From: Artocarpus heterophyllus
Taxonomy: Eukaryota; Streptophyta; Magnoliopsida; Rosales; Moraceae
Length of the DNA stretch: 64,000 bases
Assembly: GCA_025403435.1 (NCBI GenBank)
Contig: CM046350.1
Coordinates: 22,011,661-22,075,660 of the forward strand
Direction: 5' to 3'
Positions 13,160-24,448 of this stretch are shown here, in pieces. The first letter of the stretch is position 1; each line of letters opens with the position of its first letter. The notes beneath the pieces were generated by a model. That model saw only the letters and a list, made by a program, of their open reading frames with translations. It was not told the DNA's origin and made no database searches. The position numbers were made by a program, and so were the translations under genes.

Positions 13160-13694
13160 GAACTTGGCAAGAATAACATAGGGTATCCATCGGTAATGAA
13201 CATGATAATGTTGATGAATAATGTAGAGAACTAACTAGCCATGTAGGTATTAATGTGGCAATAATAAAAATCTAAAGGTGAGTAATAATTTTCCCTACTA
13301 AGCATGTTCTCGCTTATTTCCCTATATTTTCATCTTTTTAGGACTCACAAAGTGTGAGGTGGTGACAAGAAACATAGTTAAAAAAGGTATGTAACTATAC
13401 TCAGTTGGAATCTCTCTGTTTATTAAGAATATTCTTCATGATAATATAAGTATCGTACGTTACTATACGTGACTATATTAAGTTGTATTGAGAGTTGGAA
13501 TGATGATTATGATAGTTTTATATTATTTAATTAAAGGTGCTACATTAAACTGTGGTCTATTTATTGTTTATATTTTTTTTTTGATTTGAGAGTTTTCATT
13601 TAAGTCCCGGGCAAATTTGTTTTGAAATTTTTTTTATTTTCTAATTTTTATTTAATTTATTTAAAACTATTAAACCCCACTTATGGGCGTTACA
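11880..13694 (+). repeat. 5' LTR of the old element, part B
   Basis: Continuation of 492-1044 after the gypsy insertion. It matches 17177-19182 in the 3' LTR through to the terminal GCGTTACA. Unlike the 3' LTR it has a single copy of the 165-bp block (about 13335-13500) and lacks the MITE. It includes TA-rich microsatellites at 12667-12684 and 13122-13150. Confidence 0.85.
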
Positions 13695-13701
13695 GAATCT
13701 C

Positions 13702-13715
13702 TAGTATCAGAGCCT
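13702..13715 (+). other. Primer binding site of the old element
   Basis: Reads TAGTATCAGAGCCT, one base from the usual Met-tRNA site TGGTATCAGAGCC, seven bases after the LTR end. This confirms plus orientation. Confidence 0.8.
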
Positions 13716-16410
13716 AGGTTCAGTTAACCTAAGAAATGTAGCACCACTTTAAGTATCAGTTTTCGAGATAGTTTTAAAGTTGAATTTTTAATGTCATCAT
13801 CAAATTGAACCCTTAGGTTAATTTATACAGTCCAGGAGGAAGTCGTGACATTAAAAAGCCCTAGAATGGAAACATTAGTGGTTATGTTGGTGCGATAACT
13901 ATATGAAATGAATTTATACGTAGATTGCTTAAGGGAGTTTCATATAGTTAAAAGGATCTATATGCCTTTTATCTTATAAAAAATGATAAGAAATACAAGG
14001 CTTGAGCTGTTGATTTCAAAGTTTGGCATAGTTGTGCCAAATTCTTCATAATTGATTCAAACCGATCTAGTGATTATGCATGGACTTGATAGAGTACTTA
14101 AGTCTTGATAAATTTTCTTGGAGGTTCTTTTTACTTAAGAAACATGAGATAAGTTAGGAATCCATGACATTAAACTTTGAGTGAGATAAACGATAATCTT
14201 TTAGTCTGTTGAGATTTTGTAAAGGCAAAGAATGTAAGAATTTCAAGGTTGGAATATTTATGTTGCGTATGTTATATTTAAATGGTGTCAATGATCTTTA
14301 TGAATATATGTAATGTGAAAATGACCAATCGAAGTTTCCTTAAGTAAACCATAATACTTAAGGCACCTGTAATGATTTTGGACCTTTATGATGAAAGGTT
14401 TAACTTTTAGATGTCTAGATGTGAATTGCTTCGTTACTTGAGGCTTTGTTATATGAAGAATTAAAGATTGCATAGGTGGGATCGTGAGGATTGTAGATGT
14501 CCTTAAGAAGTAATATCAATGGTCTTTGATCATTGATATGGTATATGTTGAAAGACAAAAAGTATATTCATTTCATGGTTAGTTATTTTCAAAACCCTTG
14601 GTAGTGTTAATGTTAAATATATATTAACAGTTGTTGAGTATTAAGGGTAAGATAGGAGTATATGCATTGTTCAATAAGGTTTTGATTAAAGCAAACTATT
14701 TGAGTTACAAGAAGATTTTGTTGTTATGGAATAGTTTGAAAATTATTTAGAAAGACCCCTGATTATTATCAAATCAGGCTTGTCATTCTTGGTTAATTCT
14801 ATAAGTGGGCTTCGAATTGGGCTTAAGACCTATACAATTTAGGCTTCAAATTCCATGTTAATTGTTTAACTTGTTCCAAGTGTGTTAAGGCTTGAAACAA
14901 CCTGACCCATTACCACTTAGAACATTTGGGCTTAATCTAAATTCTGAATCAGTTCGATCCAATAAAAAAAACACTGTCACTTGCACGTGGTCTCTATACG
15001 TGTCATCTACAGTGATTCAATTATTGTCTACATATACATTTATTGTGCAAAGGAGCTCATTTCTCTGAGCTCCCTCTCTCTCTAAACTTGTCATTCTCTC
15101 TCTAAATTGCAAATCCTCTTCCTTTTCTCTAGATCTTCTTCTTTCTCTCTCTAAAAGAAGAAGGATTTTTAGGATTTTGCAACTTACTGTCTCGATTTTT
15201 CTTTTCTATTTACTATTCTTTCATCTCATCATGGACCCAAAGTACCAACACCTGAGAAAGTATTTTCCATCACTTTCCCAGAAGGTTCTCAGGAAGAAAT
15301 ACAAAATTAAGATCACTCGGTTGTGGATTCTTATGCGTTTTGGCATCCCTGGTGATGTGAGAATGTTGATAGAGGGAAAGATTCATCCGCGTGACTTTAG
15401 TTAAGATGTCAGTTTACTAGGTATGGTTACCAGTCGTAGTGCGATGAAAAGAAGAACTCGTCCATCGTGGTCACTTGTAACAAATATGGAGGACAAAATT
15501 ATAACGGTAAATGTACTTCACTTAGATTTGTGTCTATAAATAGAGAGGATAAAATAAAGTTCTGTAGGAATGGACTTTCTAAGGAGAACTTGGATGACCT
15601 CCACGCTTTTCTTCAAGACTATCCTAGTGGATATGTTCAAGTTACTGTCTCTAAACTCTGGTCTAAATTCCATACAGAAAGACAACGTCTCAAGAATATG
15701 GCATCTCAAGATCCTGTTTGCCAAATCACAAGAAAACTAGATAGGGAATAAGTCATCACTCTATAAAGGTTGTTAAGTGTTGCTTGCTTAAAATCGTTTA
15801 ATTGGTGTTCAACAATCTATGTCTGTCTCTTCGGTAAAAACTATTTGTATTTAGAATATTTACTTTTGTGTTTAGAATAATTGTAGCTTTTAGATTGATA
15901 TAGTAAGTGTTAGTGTCTCATTTAATTTATGGTTGTCTTTTAATATATATATATATATATATATATAATATAATATCCTGGCAAGCACATCACATGCTGT
16001 ACTGTAACATGTTTGAATTTTTGAAACTTATCTAGATATTTTGAGACTTGTGTCTCAAATGTCAAAAGTTCTACAGTAGTTTGTCGCTTATATTAATTTT
16101 TTGAATTCAGTGTACATTTGCCAAAAGGTCTATAGTTGTGTCAGAATGTCTTCTGTCAAACTATTTTCAATTGTCAAAAGTTATACAATTCGAGTCTAAA
16201 TTTTTTCAAAAGTATATCAGGCTTTCCATAACTGTCAATAGCTTTTTCTTACTTTCTTGCCTACACAACATTTTGTTCAGATCTTTGGATTATTGGTTCA
16301 TTACCTACTCGTCTGCCAATGAAATTGACGGTGTAGAGTTGAAAGCGAAATCATAACAGATTTGTGATTTTTACTAGTATCATTAGATTTAAAATTTCGA
16401 GGACGAAATT
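13716..16410 (+). other. Internal region of the old element, no gag-pol
   Basis: About 2.7 kb between the primer site and the polypurine tract. Six-frame reading shows no retroelement domain. Most is AT-rich and non-coding. From about 14980 to 15220 there is a G-box CACGTG followed by a CT-rich stretch (15065-15160) like a plant promoter and leader, and then two short coding-looking frames (next entry). A TA microsatellite sits at 15945-15966. Confidence 0.6.
15231..15751 (+). pseudogene. Unidentified coding-like remnant inside the old element
   Basis: Two adjacent frames look like protein-coding sequence in composition. The first starts at ATG 15231 (MDPKYQHLRKYFPSL...) and ends at TAA 15402-15404, 57 residues. 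The second is open from about 15460 to TAA 15751, about 95 residues, basic and cysteine-containing (NKYGGQNYNGKC). They are in different frames with an intermediate open piece at 15424-15540, so this may be one gene broken by frameshifts. A CACGTG box and CT-rich leader lie upstream. I do not recognise a family. It is not Gag or Pol. It could be a host gene fragment captured by the element, or lineage-specific non-autonomous coding sequence. Confidence 0.35.
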
Positions 16411-16430
16411 TCTTTTAAGGAGGGTAAAAC
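16411..16430 (+). other. Polypurine tract of the old element
   Basis: A purine run AAGGAGGGTAAAA abuts the 3' LTR. The motif TTCGAGGACGAA lies just upstream at about 16396-16407, as in the young gypsy element, which suggests that both were mobilised by related machinery. Confidence 0.8.
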
Positions 16431-16983
16431 TATAATAACCATTAATTTTAACTGGTATAATATGTTACTAAATTAATTGTTAGTGTGCTAAATAAATTTT
16501 TGTGAAATTGTGTTTCATCTAAAATTTATCTCATGTTATCATTTCTACCTATTTTTAATTTTTCTAAAATTTTTCTACAACTATTGTACAAAATCACTAA
16601 AATACCCTTGAAACTTTTATTTAATTACAAAAAATGCCATTTGGCATTTTGTGTACCAAAGTCTCTGATGGAGAGTTGCCTTCACTCTCCTCCGTGTCTT
16701 TTTCCTCTCAAAACCAAACAACATCCCTTGAGTCAAGGGTGTTGATTCCTTTCTCTTTCTTTTTATTCTCTCCTTCTTCTCTCTTTCTTTTCATTTCCTT
16801 TCTTTTTCCTTCTTTTCCTTCTTCCTCTACTTCTTCTTTACACCTACGACAAGTTAATAACAGAGAGACATCAAAGAACCATCAAGCTAAATTCAAGCCA
16901 TTTTCCACCCAAACCACAAAAACAACCTTCTAACAATTCATAGAGCTTGGAAACAAGAGGATTTGGGTGATTAAAACAATGTA

Positions 16984-17173
16984 CAAGTTATTTGACAAAG
17001 AGTGGTTTTAACCACTATCTCAGTTTTAAATAGTGTAAAGCCTTCACATACTATAGTAAAATGAAAAAAGTTGCTATAGTAAAAAGAAAAAAGTTGCTAC
17101 AGTGTAAAGCTGTCACATGTTATAGTAAAAACAGTTTTAACCAATGGTTCTCACCACTATACCTAACACCCTA
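16984..17173. mobile_element. Tourist-like MITE in the 3' LTR
   Basis: The 5' LTR lacks this insert: there the sequence runs AACAATGTAATTGG (11878-11891), an empty site. Here a 190-bp block is flanked by a 3-bp duplication GTA (16981-16983, 17174-17176). Its right end ...ACACCCTA matches the ends of the copies at 21880 and 34544; its left terminal repeat is decayed. Internal phrases such as GCTACAGTGTAAAGC are shared. The 3-bp duplication fits PIF/Harbinger-type elements. Confidence 0.75.
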
Positions 17174-18671
17174 GTAATTGGCTTAAATTTAAGGTAAACT
17201 TTTCACACTCAAAACTTAGGTTTTGATTATGTTTTGAGTATAGAAATCTATGGAAATGAGTTTATATTGTATAAAGATTATTATATATTACTAATACATT
17301 GTTTTTATGCTTACAAAGCTCTTTGAAAACTAAGATTTCAAGAAAAAGCTCAAAATTAAGATTTGGGTTCTCTATGTAAAATTTCCAGATCATTTTTCAC
17401 AAAAACTACATGTTGTTTTTATTAAATAGAAAATAAAACTAAAAACTTGCTCTCCTTAAGACTCAAACCTACAATCTCCTAATATCTTATGATGCCTTCC
17501 ATAATTTTGCTAATTCTATTCCTTTGTCAATTCTCTTGCTGTTTAATATAAATAGGTCGGATTGACCCGACCCTAATACAAAATTTTTATTTAAATGTTT
17601 TATTCCAAAATGTTTTAATCTTATATTATTTTGTTTAAAATTATTTTTAGAACATTTTAAATTGGAATATGGGTCAATTTTTGTTGTTATTAAAATTAAA
17701 TTATGCGTTTAATTTTGTATGCTTATTTTGAGCGTATTAATCATTATGGCACAATAATAAGAATAGATGGTAAATTAACATGATTATAAATTAGGAATTA
17801 AATTAAAGTATGATTATTTTATACGTCGTAGGATAACAACATACTTAGAGCTTACGTGATGAACTTGGTTTCGTGAGTTAGAAGTTATTAGCATTGTATT
17901 CACTAAAAGGTAGAGAATCTATTACTCATCTTTTGTGAAGTTTTATAGAATTAAAATTGGTTCTTTACATTGAAAGATATTTATATATATGTTAAACTGT
18001 TATTATATGAATATCACTTATGTCACAATAGCATGAACTCGTCCTATAATGTACAACGATGAGTAAATTGATTTGACACGTATTGAATAAATTGAAAAGC
18101 ATGGTTAAGAAATTTACTCTTTACATAACAGTAGTAGTCATGAAAGGAATGATAAGACGTGAAGAGGATTGCGGTTACGTTCTTGGGCACGAATACCCTA
18201 AAAGCTAAAATATGGAGGAGGTGACGACGCTCCATTGGGTCAAAAGTCTCAGTACGCACTGTATATGAATCGACTTGATGAGGATCCGAGGCTTGATGTC
18301 CCCTTATCAGACGTTCTTGGAATGATTATAGAGTGGTCAAGCGTACCCATTTGGGTTTCATTAAGTTGAGTGATATGATTTTCTATTGTACGGTGGATAC
18401 AGATGAGCATTATTAAATCATGAACTAATATGTGTGTGTGTATATAAATATATATATATATATATTTATATATATGAGAATGAAACTTGGTAAGAATAAT
18501 CATAGGGTATCCACCGGAAATGAATATGATAATATTAATGAATAATGTTAAGAACTAACTAACCATGTAGGTATTAATGTGGCAATGATAAAAACCTAAA
18601 GGTGATAATGGTTTTCTCTATTGAGCATGTTGTCGTCCATTTCTCTATATTTTCATCTTTTTAGGACTCAC

Positions 18672-19001
18672 AAAGTGTGAAGTGGTGACAAGAAACATAG
18701 TTGAGACAGGTATGTAACTACACTCAGTTGAAATCTCTCTGTTTATTAAGAATGTTCTTTATGATAATGTAAGCATTGCATGTTACTATCCGTGACTATA
18801 TTAAGTTGTATTGAGAGTTGAAATGATGATGATGAGAAAGTGTGAAGTGGTGACGAAAAACATAGTCGAGAAAGGTATGTAACTATACTCAGTTGAAATC
18901 TCTCTGTTTATTAAGAATGTTCTTTATGATAATGTAAGCATTGTATGTTTCTATCTGTGACTGTATTAAGTTGTATTGAGAGTTGAAATGATGATGATGA
19001 T
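18672..19001 (+). repeat. Two-copy 165-bp tandem duplication
   Basis: Units at 18672-18836 and 18837-19001, both starting AAAGTGTGAAGTGGTGAC. The 5' LTR has one copy, so the duplication arose after insertion. The two units differ at about ten positions by eye, so it is not very recent. Confidence 0.85.
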
Positions 19002-19187
19002 AGTTTTGTATTATTAAATTAAAAGTGTTACATTAAACTGTAGTTTATTTGTTGTTTATATTTTATTTTGATTTAAAAGTTTTCATTTAAGTCTCAGGTA
19101 AATTTGTTTTGAAATTTTATTTTTATTTTCTGATCTTTATTTAATTTATTTAAAACTATTAACCCTATTTTGGAGCGTTACAAATGT

Positions 19188-19491
19188 TTGCAAAAGTTAC
19201 AGACTAACCAATAAATGTTATAGCAACACCTTTTCCCAGTTGTCAAGAACAACGGATGATGTAGAGCAACCTGAGAAAGCTTACGTGAAGATTACAAATT
19301 TTGTAAAATATAAGCTTGTTTAAATTTTTAGAGAGTACAAATTCTTTGTAATATAAGCTTGTTTATTCGAAACAAAAGAAATGATAAAGCATGTTTTTTT
19401 TTCGGAATTCGAACTCTATATCACAAACAAAAGTGGCTACGTTTAAAGCCTTTTTTTTCTTCTTAATAAGGTTGGACATTCATTCAAGTGG

Positions 19492-19522
<31 letters not shown>

Positions 19523-21879
19523 ATAGTTACAATCATAGATATTGTAGAAAAGACAAGATTAATATAACAAATAACAAAACAATCAAACCATTATTTTAAG
19601 GGAAAATCTACAATAGTGCTCACTTCTAGAGCACTATCCATAGTGTCTAAATGTGCACCGTTTTAATTAAATCACACAGCAATAAAAGCTTGAGTTGCAC
19701 AATTGAAGTTGTGGACGAGGCTATAAAGATCCTCTTTTTTTTTTTTCCTTTTTTTGCATGTCTTTTCGGTTGGGTATTAGAGTAAAGGGTAATGGAATGA
19801 AGAGAATGCAAGGAAAAAGGAGAAAATATTTATCCCCGATTTGGTCCTAGTTCTTTTGGACAATATAGAGTTTGATTTGGAGAGCTTGATTATATGGTTT
19901 GTTGTCCAGGCATTTTGTTGCAGAGAAGCGAGTTTGTTCCTTATTTATCATTTTTTTAAGAAACTTTATTCAACTAAAAATAATATAAACAAAATTGCAT
20001 AACTCCGCCTACTATAGGCACAAATGATCCCAGACAATGACAGGATCTACAAGTAAAAATCAAACGAAGCATAGGGACAACAGACAACGTCAAGATTCAT
20101 AGAAGAATGACTTGCTCGATATCTATAATAGAGCTATTCAATGGCTCATTACAAGGCACCACTATAGTCAGTTGGTAACACCACTCGAGCAAAATCAAAC
20201 CTATCTTAGTGAGGACGCATACAACCCAAATAGATTCAAAACTAGCCACAAGTCACCACACACAATGCCATTAATCAACAAAGGTGAAATACAAACCAAG
20301 ACTGAAGGTTAGGAAATTACGTTCGTTATTACAATAGAATAGCCAAGCAAAAAAAACACACACAACATAAACATCAATGTCTTTATTTGACAAACGCAAA
20401 AACTAAAGGGAAAGGATACAACCCAATTGACAACAGTGAAAATTCTGATGACGGTTTGAAATACACTCACAAACAAGAGAGGAATCCGCAACCATGCTTG
20501 TGAACAGAGTAGAATGACTACCTAAGAGGGAGTGAATTGAGTTATAAGAACTTTTTCAACTATTAGAAAATTAGAGTCGATCACAAAACTAGTAAATGAA
20601 AGTAAATCTAAAAACCTTTAACCAAAAGCACAAAAGAACCAACTTCAACCAATAAATGAGCAAGTTACTAAATGCAATAGATCAAGCAAATACTCACACA
20701 TAGAGTGTATCAATAAAAAAATAACTTGCAAAAATGTAAAAAAAAAAAAAAGTAGGGAAAGAAGTAGGCAAACACAATTTATAGTGTTTTGATAATGTGC
20801 CCATGTCCACTGCAGCCAACTGATTCTCGACTTAGACTCTTCCACTACGATCGATTTTCGATATGATCACACCATGTACAAAAAAGTGACTTCTTCTAGC
20901 TGAGGCACACTAAACCTCTACAAGCCGCTAATTTTTTATAGAGATTGGCTAATCAAACAACCTTAAAATTAAAAGGCCTAGAAACCTACCACACTTGTTC
21001 TATTAAGGATTTCAAATACATTTTCACTTACTAGCAAAGGAGATGATTTATACAAAGAGTTTGAATACAATTTGAAATGACAAAGGAGATGTAGAAGCAC
21101 ACAATGATAATTTTAGACAAGTTTTAGTTCAAGAGATGATTTATTTGCTCAAAGATTATCAAAAAGTATTTTGGAGAGAATAACACTTAGAATATGGTTG
21201 AAGGTAAGTTCAAGGTGTGAAAAAGTGTCCCCAAGGTCGCAAAGGAGGTTTTTATACAAAAAAAAAAAGAAGAAGCTTACTAGCTGTTGGAGGCTTGTTC
21301 CTAACAGCTAAAAATGCAGCCATTTAGGGGATCCGGTCGACTGCCATGCACATACTCAATTTGGCTACAGTTATCAGAAAGCCCCAAAATGCAAAAAGTC
21401 TAATTTTGATGAAATTAAAGAAAAATTTCCAAACTGGTCAATTTTAATGCCAAAAATTAAACTTTAAGCTTTAAAAAATAATAGAAAAACATTTTGAAAA
21501 ATGACAAATAAATTTCAAACATGCTTTTCAACTTTTAGCTTATAAGACTTAAGATTTTTCCAGTTTAGAGATACTTTTGACACTAATAGTTATGATCAAA
21601 ACTTGAGCTAAAAATCTTCATAAAAATCCTATATTTCCCCTAACATCATACTAGCACAAAAACAAATTGTAGTCTATATCTTCAAGCCCCAATTGCTCAG
21701 TTTTAAGAAACCATCTTTGCGCAATAAGCTCTAAACATTTTCTTAATATCCACTTCAAGCAGTCTTGAGTTTTTAAAATTCTGTAACAATCATGAAGCCT
21801 CATACTCAAGTTAAAATCATTAGTCATACATAAATAATTGTTTGTTATCATCAAAACTAAAAATTATACCAGTTAATTA
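19188..21879. other. Gene-free spacer
   Basis: AT-rich sequence without a gene I can support. It contains a TA microsatellite at about 19494-19519, poly-T at 19732-19746 and poly-A at 20739-20751. The short frames on both strands have no recognisable domain and no splice context. Confidence 0.6.
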
Positions 21880-22045
21880 TTGGGTGTTTGGCATAGGGTG
21901 GTTTATACCACTAACTCAGTTATAAATAGTGTAAAGCTTTTAATGCTACAGTAAAAAAACAAAAGTTGCTACAATATAAAGCTCTCACATGCTACAGTAA
22001 AAACAGTTCTAACCAATGGTTCCCACCACCATGCCAAACACCTTA
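21880..22045. mobile_element. Tourist-like MITE
   Basis: Inverted ends GGGTGTTTGGC (left) and GCCAAACACC (right) enclose about 166 bp related to the copies at 16984 and 34544, including two GCTACAGTAAAA-like phrases. TTA lies next to both ends but the exact duplication is not clear. Confidence 0.65.
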
Positions 22046-22900
22046 ACTTTAGAGCCAACATTTCCTATTCTACATGTCATATTATCAAACATATTACAAA
22101 TCGCATCATAAAGCAAACAAGCATAGCAAGATATGGCAATGAGCAATATGTACATATGATCGTAACGTTATAGCTCCACCTAGAAAAAAGAAAATAAAGA
22201 TTACAAAAATAAACTGAAACATATATCGGCCTTCGCTTCGGCATCCCCTTCATGTATCTATTTTTATGTCCTTTGATTTTCTAAATAATCCTTTCCAATA
22301 AAATTCCTAGAATTTCATTTTTCTATATTATAATTTGACCACAATAAGTCAAATTATCTTTCTCTATTCGAAAAACAATTTATCCATAATTTTCTCCCAC
22401 TGAGAAAGTTAATAAATTTACTTTTTTAACCTTTTCTCGCAAGATTAGGGTTTTTGAAATTACCCAAAATCAAAATAGATATCATTTACCCATTTATGAT
22501 TCGTCCCTAGGGTCAGGGATTTGGTAACTACCTTAAATCTAAATTCTAAATTTAGATCTATACAAATAAAATCCAGTTCCAGCTATTTGAATCTAATTCA
22601 AATTCAAGATTTTATTTATCTCTAATCTTCCGTTTAGATCACAATAAATCAAAACAAATTCTATGGATTCAAAGTAATTTCTAATCAAAAAAATTATCAA
22701 AACTATTTTACAATGGGATAATAATAATGACCCCTTATTTATTATTTCCATTACCTTGTACACACACACACATAAACCTTTTGGATTTTACTAACATCCA
22801 CTTGAAGGGATTTTGATGTTTAATGGTTTGTTTTCTTGCAAAGTAAATGACAAGTGGATATATTATATGGGTGGTTAGATAATAATGGCTAATTGAATTA
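22046..22900. other. Gene-free spacer
   Basis: AT-rich. I see no gene, tRNA or clear repeat boundary. Confidence 0.5.
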
Positions 22901-23600
22901 CAAAAATATCCCTAATTTAATTTAGGGCTTTTTTTTTTCTCATTTTTCACTCTCCTCTCTTCCCCCTTCTCTCTCCACGTTTCTCTTTCTAGTCTTCTCT
23001 GATTTTCTTTTTCTTTTTCTTTTTCTTTTTTCTTGTTTTCCTTCCTTCTTCTCTTCACCTGTTTCTCTGGTTTTTCCATCCACTTCCCTCTTCAGATGCA
23101 TCGTCGTTGAAGTTGTTGACGGCAAGTCACGTGGAGTCGCTCAAAGAAGCGGGTCACACCTTTACTAGAGTTGCCATCTTCGGACCTTGAGTCGACTTTC
23201 TCTATCTCCGTGACGGGCAACGACGGTGACAGGTTCGCGTGGGGAAATAGAGAAAGTCGTGGAGAGAGAAAGAGAAAAACTCGCAGAGAGAAAAAGGAGA
23301 GCAGCCCCCGCCGCCACGATTGCAAGCCCACGCCGTCGTCGTATTCTTGCGTGGAGCAGGCGCTAGAAGTAGTGCGGGAGCAGCTTTGTCGTTGGAGTCG
23401 TGAGAGGTCGCTGAAGCTGCAGGGGAGAAGCGTTGCTACTGGAGTCACAAGAGAGGAGGTTATCGGAGCCATGCAAGGAGCAGCGTCATAGTCGAAGCTC
23501 GAAGAAAGAAGAGGAGAAGAGGGTGGGAGAGGAGAGAGAAAATATATGCTAAAGTTTGTTTGGGTAGATGACCAAGATGAGGGCAATTTAAAAATTTTAC
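22901..23600. other. GC-rich cassette between CT-rich and GA-rich flanks
   Basis: A CT-rich block (22930-23090, with a TTTTTC microsatellite at 22999-23032) leads into a GC-rich core (23095-23490) with frames on both strands (164 codons minus, 106 codons plus), then a GA-rich block (23495-23545). Neither frame shows a domain. The layout recurs at 34930-35498 plus 44640-44780 and at 56790-57130. It may be a non-autonomous DNA element that carries captured sequence. Confidence 0.3.
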
Positions 23601-24110
23601 TTAAATATTTAAATCAATTTATAAAAGTTTACTCTATTTTCTTAAAGTTACTAAAATTATGGGCTAGCAATTTTTATCGCTATGTTATCTTGGCTCATTG
23701 GTTGCAATTTTTTTTAATTTTAAAAATACTTTTAAAAATAACGTTCACCTTTATCTCATAAACGGATGTAATATTTGAAAAATTTTCATAAATTCATCTT
23801 TTAAAATTTTTTATTTATAAATGATACATATATTTATTTATAACATAAGTTAAAATGTAATATAAATAACAACATGGTATAAATTTTTTTAGACGTGCAT
23901 AACTAAACATGTAAAAGTGGCCATGACTTACAAATTTTCTCAAACTTCAACTCCCCAGGCTTTCAACAAGCGTGGGCTTGACATGTCTGTTGGGCCTGCC
24001 AGCCCAAGGCACCAAGTCTCCATGCCCTTGATCAGTGGACGAGACTCCAGCGTCTCTTGCAGGTGTCTAAGCCCCACATACGGCAGTTTCAACATATCTC
24101 GTTGCAGTCC
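23601..24110. other. Spacer upstream of the helicase gene
   Basis: AT-rich to about 23900, then a more balanced stretch that may be distal promoter. No gene is supported. Confidence 0.5.
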
Positions 24111-24127
24111 CGTTAAATAAGATACGC

Positions 24128-24362
24128 GTATATATCCAGAAATTTGGCGCAGAAAGTTTATTCAGAAAAATAAAAATTGCAGATTCTTCAATAGAATCCT
24201 TCATCTCCAAGACCCAATTTCCCTTTAATTTGTGTTAAAAGGGCAATCACATGTTTCATGTCTCACTATGACCTAGTGCTCGTGATGCAATCTCGATCGT
24301 TGATATAGAAATAGAGGCCCACCGAGTGCATATAAAGCGTGTCCTACCGGAGACTTTCCCTT
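24128..24362 (+). promoter_or_regulatory. Promoter of the RH1-like helicase gene
   Basis: A TATA-like TATAAAG at 24331-24337 lies 112 bases before the ATG, giving a predicted leader of about 85 bases. Upstream are a GGCCCA site II-type element at 24315-24320, typical of plant ribosome-biogenesis and housekeeping promoters, and TTTGGCGC at 24143-24150, which fits the E2F consensus TTTSSCGC. These suggest expression linked to growth and cell division, by inference only. Confidence 0.5.
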
Positions 24363-24448
24363 GGGTGTGAAACAGAGACATTTTTGAAGGGTTTTAGCTC
24401 TGGTCAAGAATTCGTAGAGGAGTTTGGGAGCTATTTTATTCGTTGAGA

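Larger units (their letters stand above)
492..19182 (+). mobile_element. Old LARD-like LTR element, split by a younger gypsy insertion
   Basis: The element is bounded by a perfect 5-bp target-site duplication AATGT (487-491 and 19183-19187). Both LTRs begin TATAAT and end GCGTTACA. Downstream of the 5' LTR is a primer binding site close to initiator Met-tRNA (13702-13715), and upstream of the 3' LTR is a polypurine tract preceded by the TTCGAGGACGAA motif common in plant Tekay/Del-type gypsy elements. The 2.7 kb internal region has no recognisable Gag, protease, reverse transcriptase or integrase. It therefore looks like a large retrotransposon derivative that depended on a partner element. 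The LTRs differ at several sites per 100 bases by eye, so the insertion is old. Confidence 0.85.
16431..19182 (+). repeat. 3' LTR of the old element
   Basis: Begins TATAATAACC, ends GGAGCGTTACA, followed by the AATGT duplication. It is longer than its partner because of a 190-bp MITE (16984-17173) and an extra 165-bp unit (18672-19001). Confidence 0.88.
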
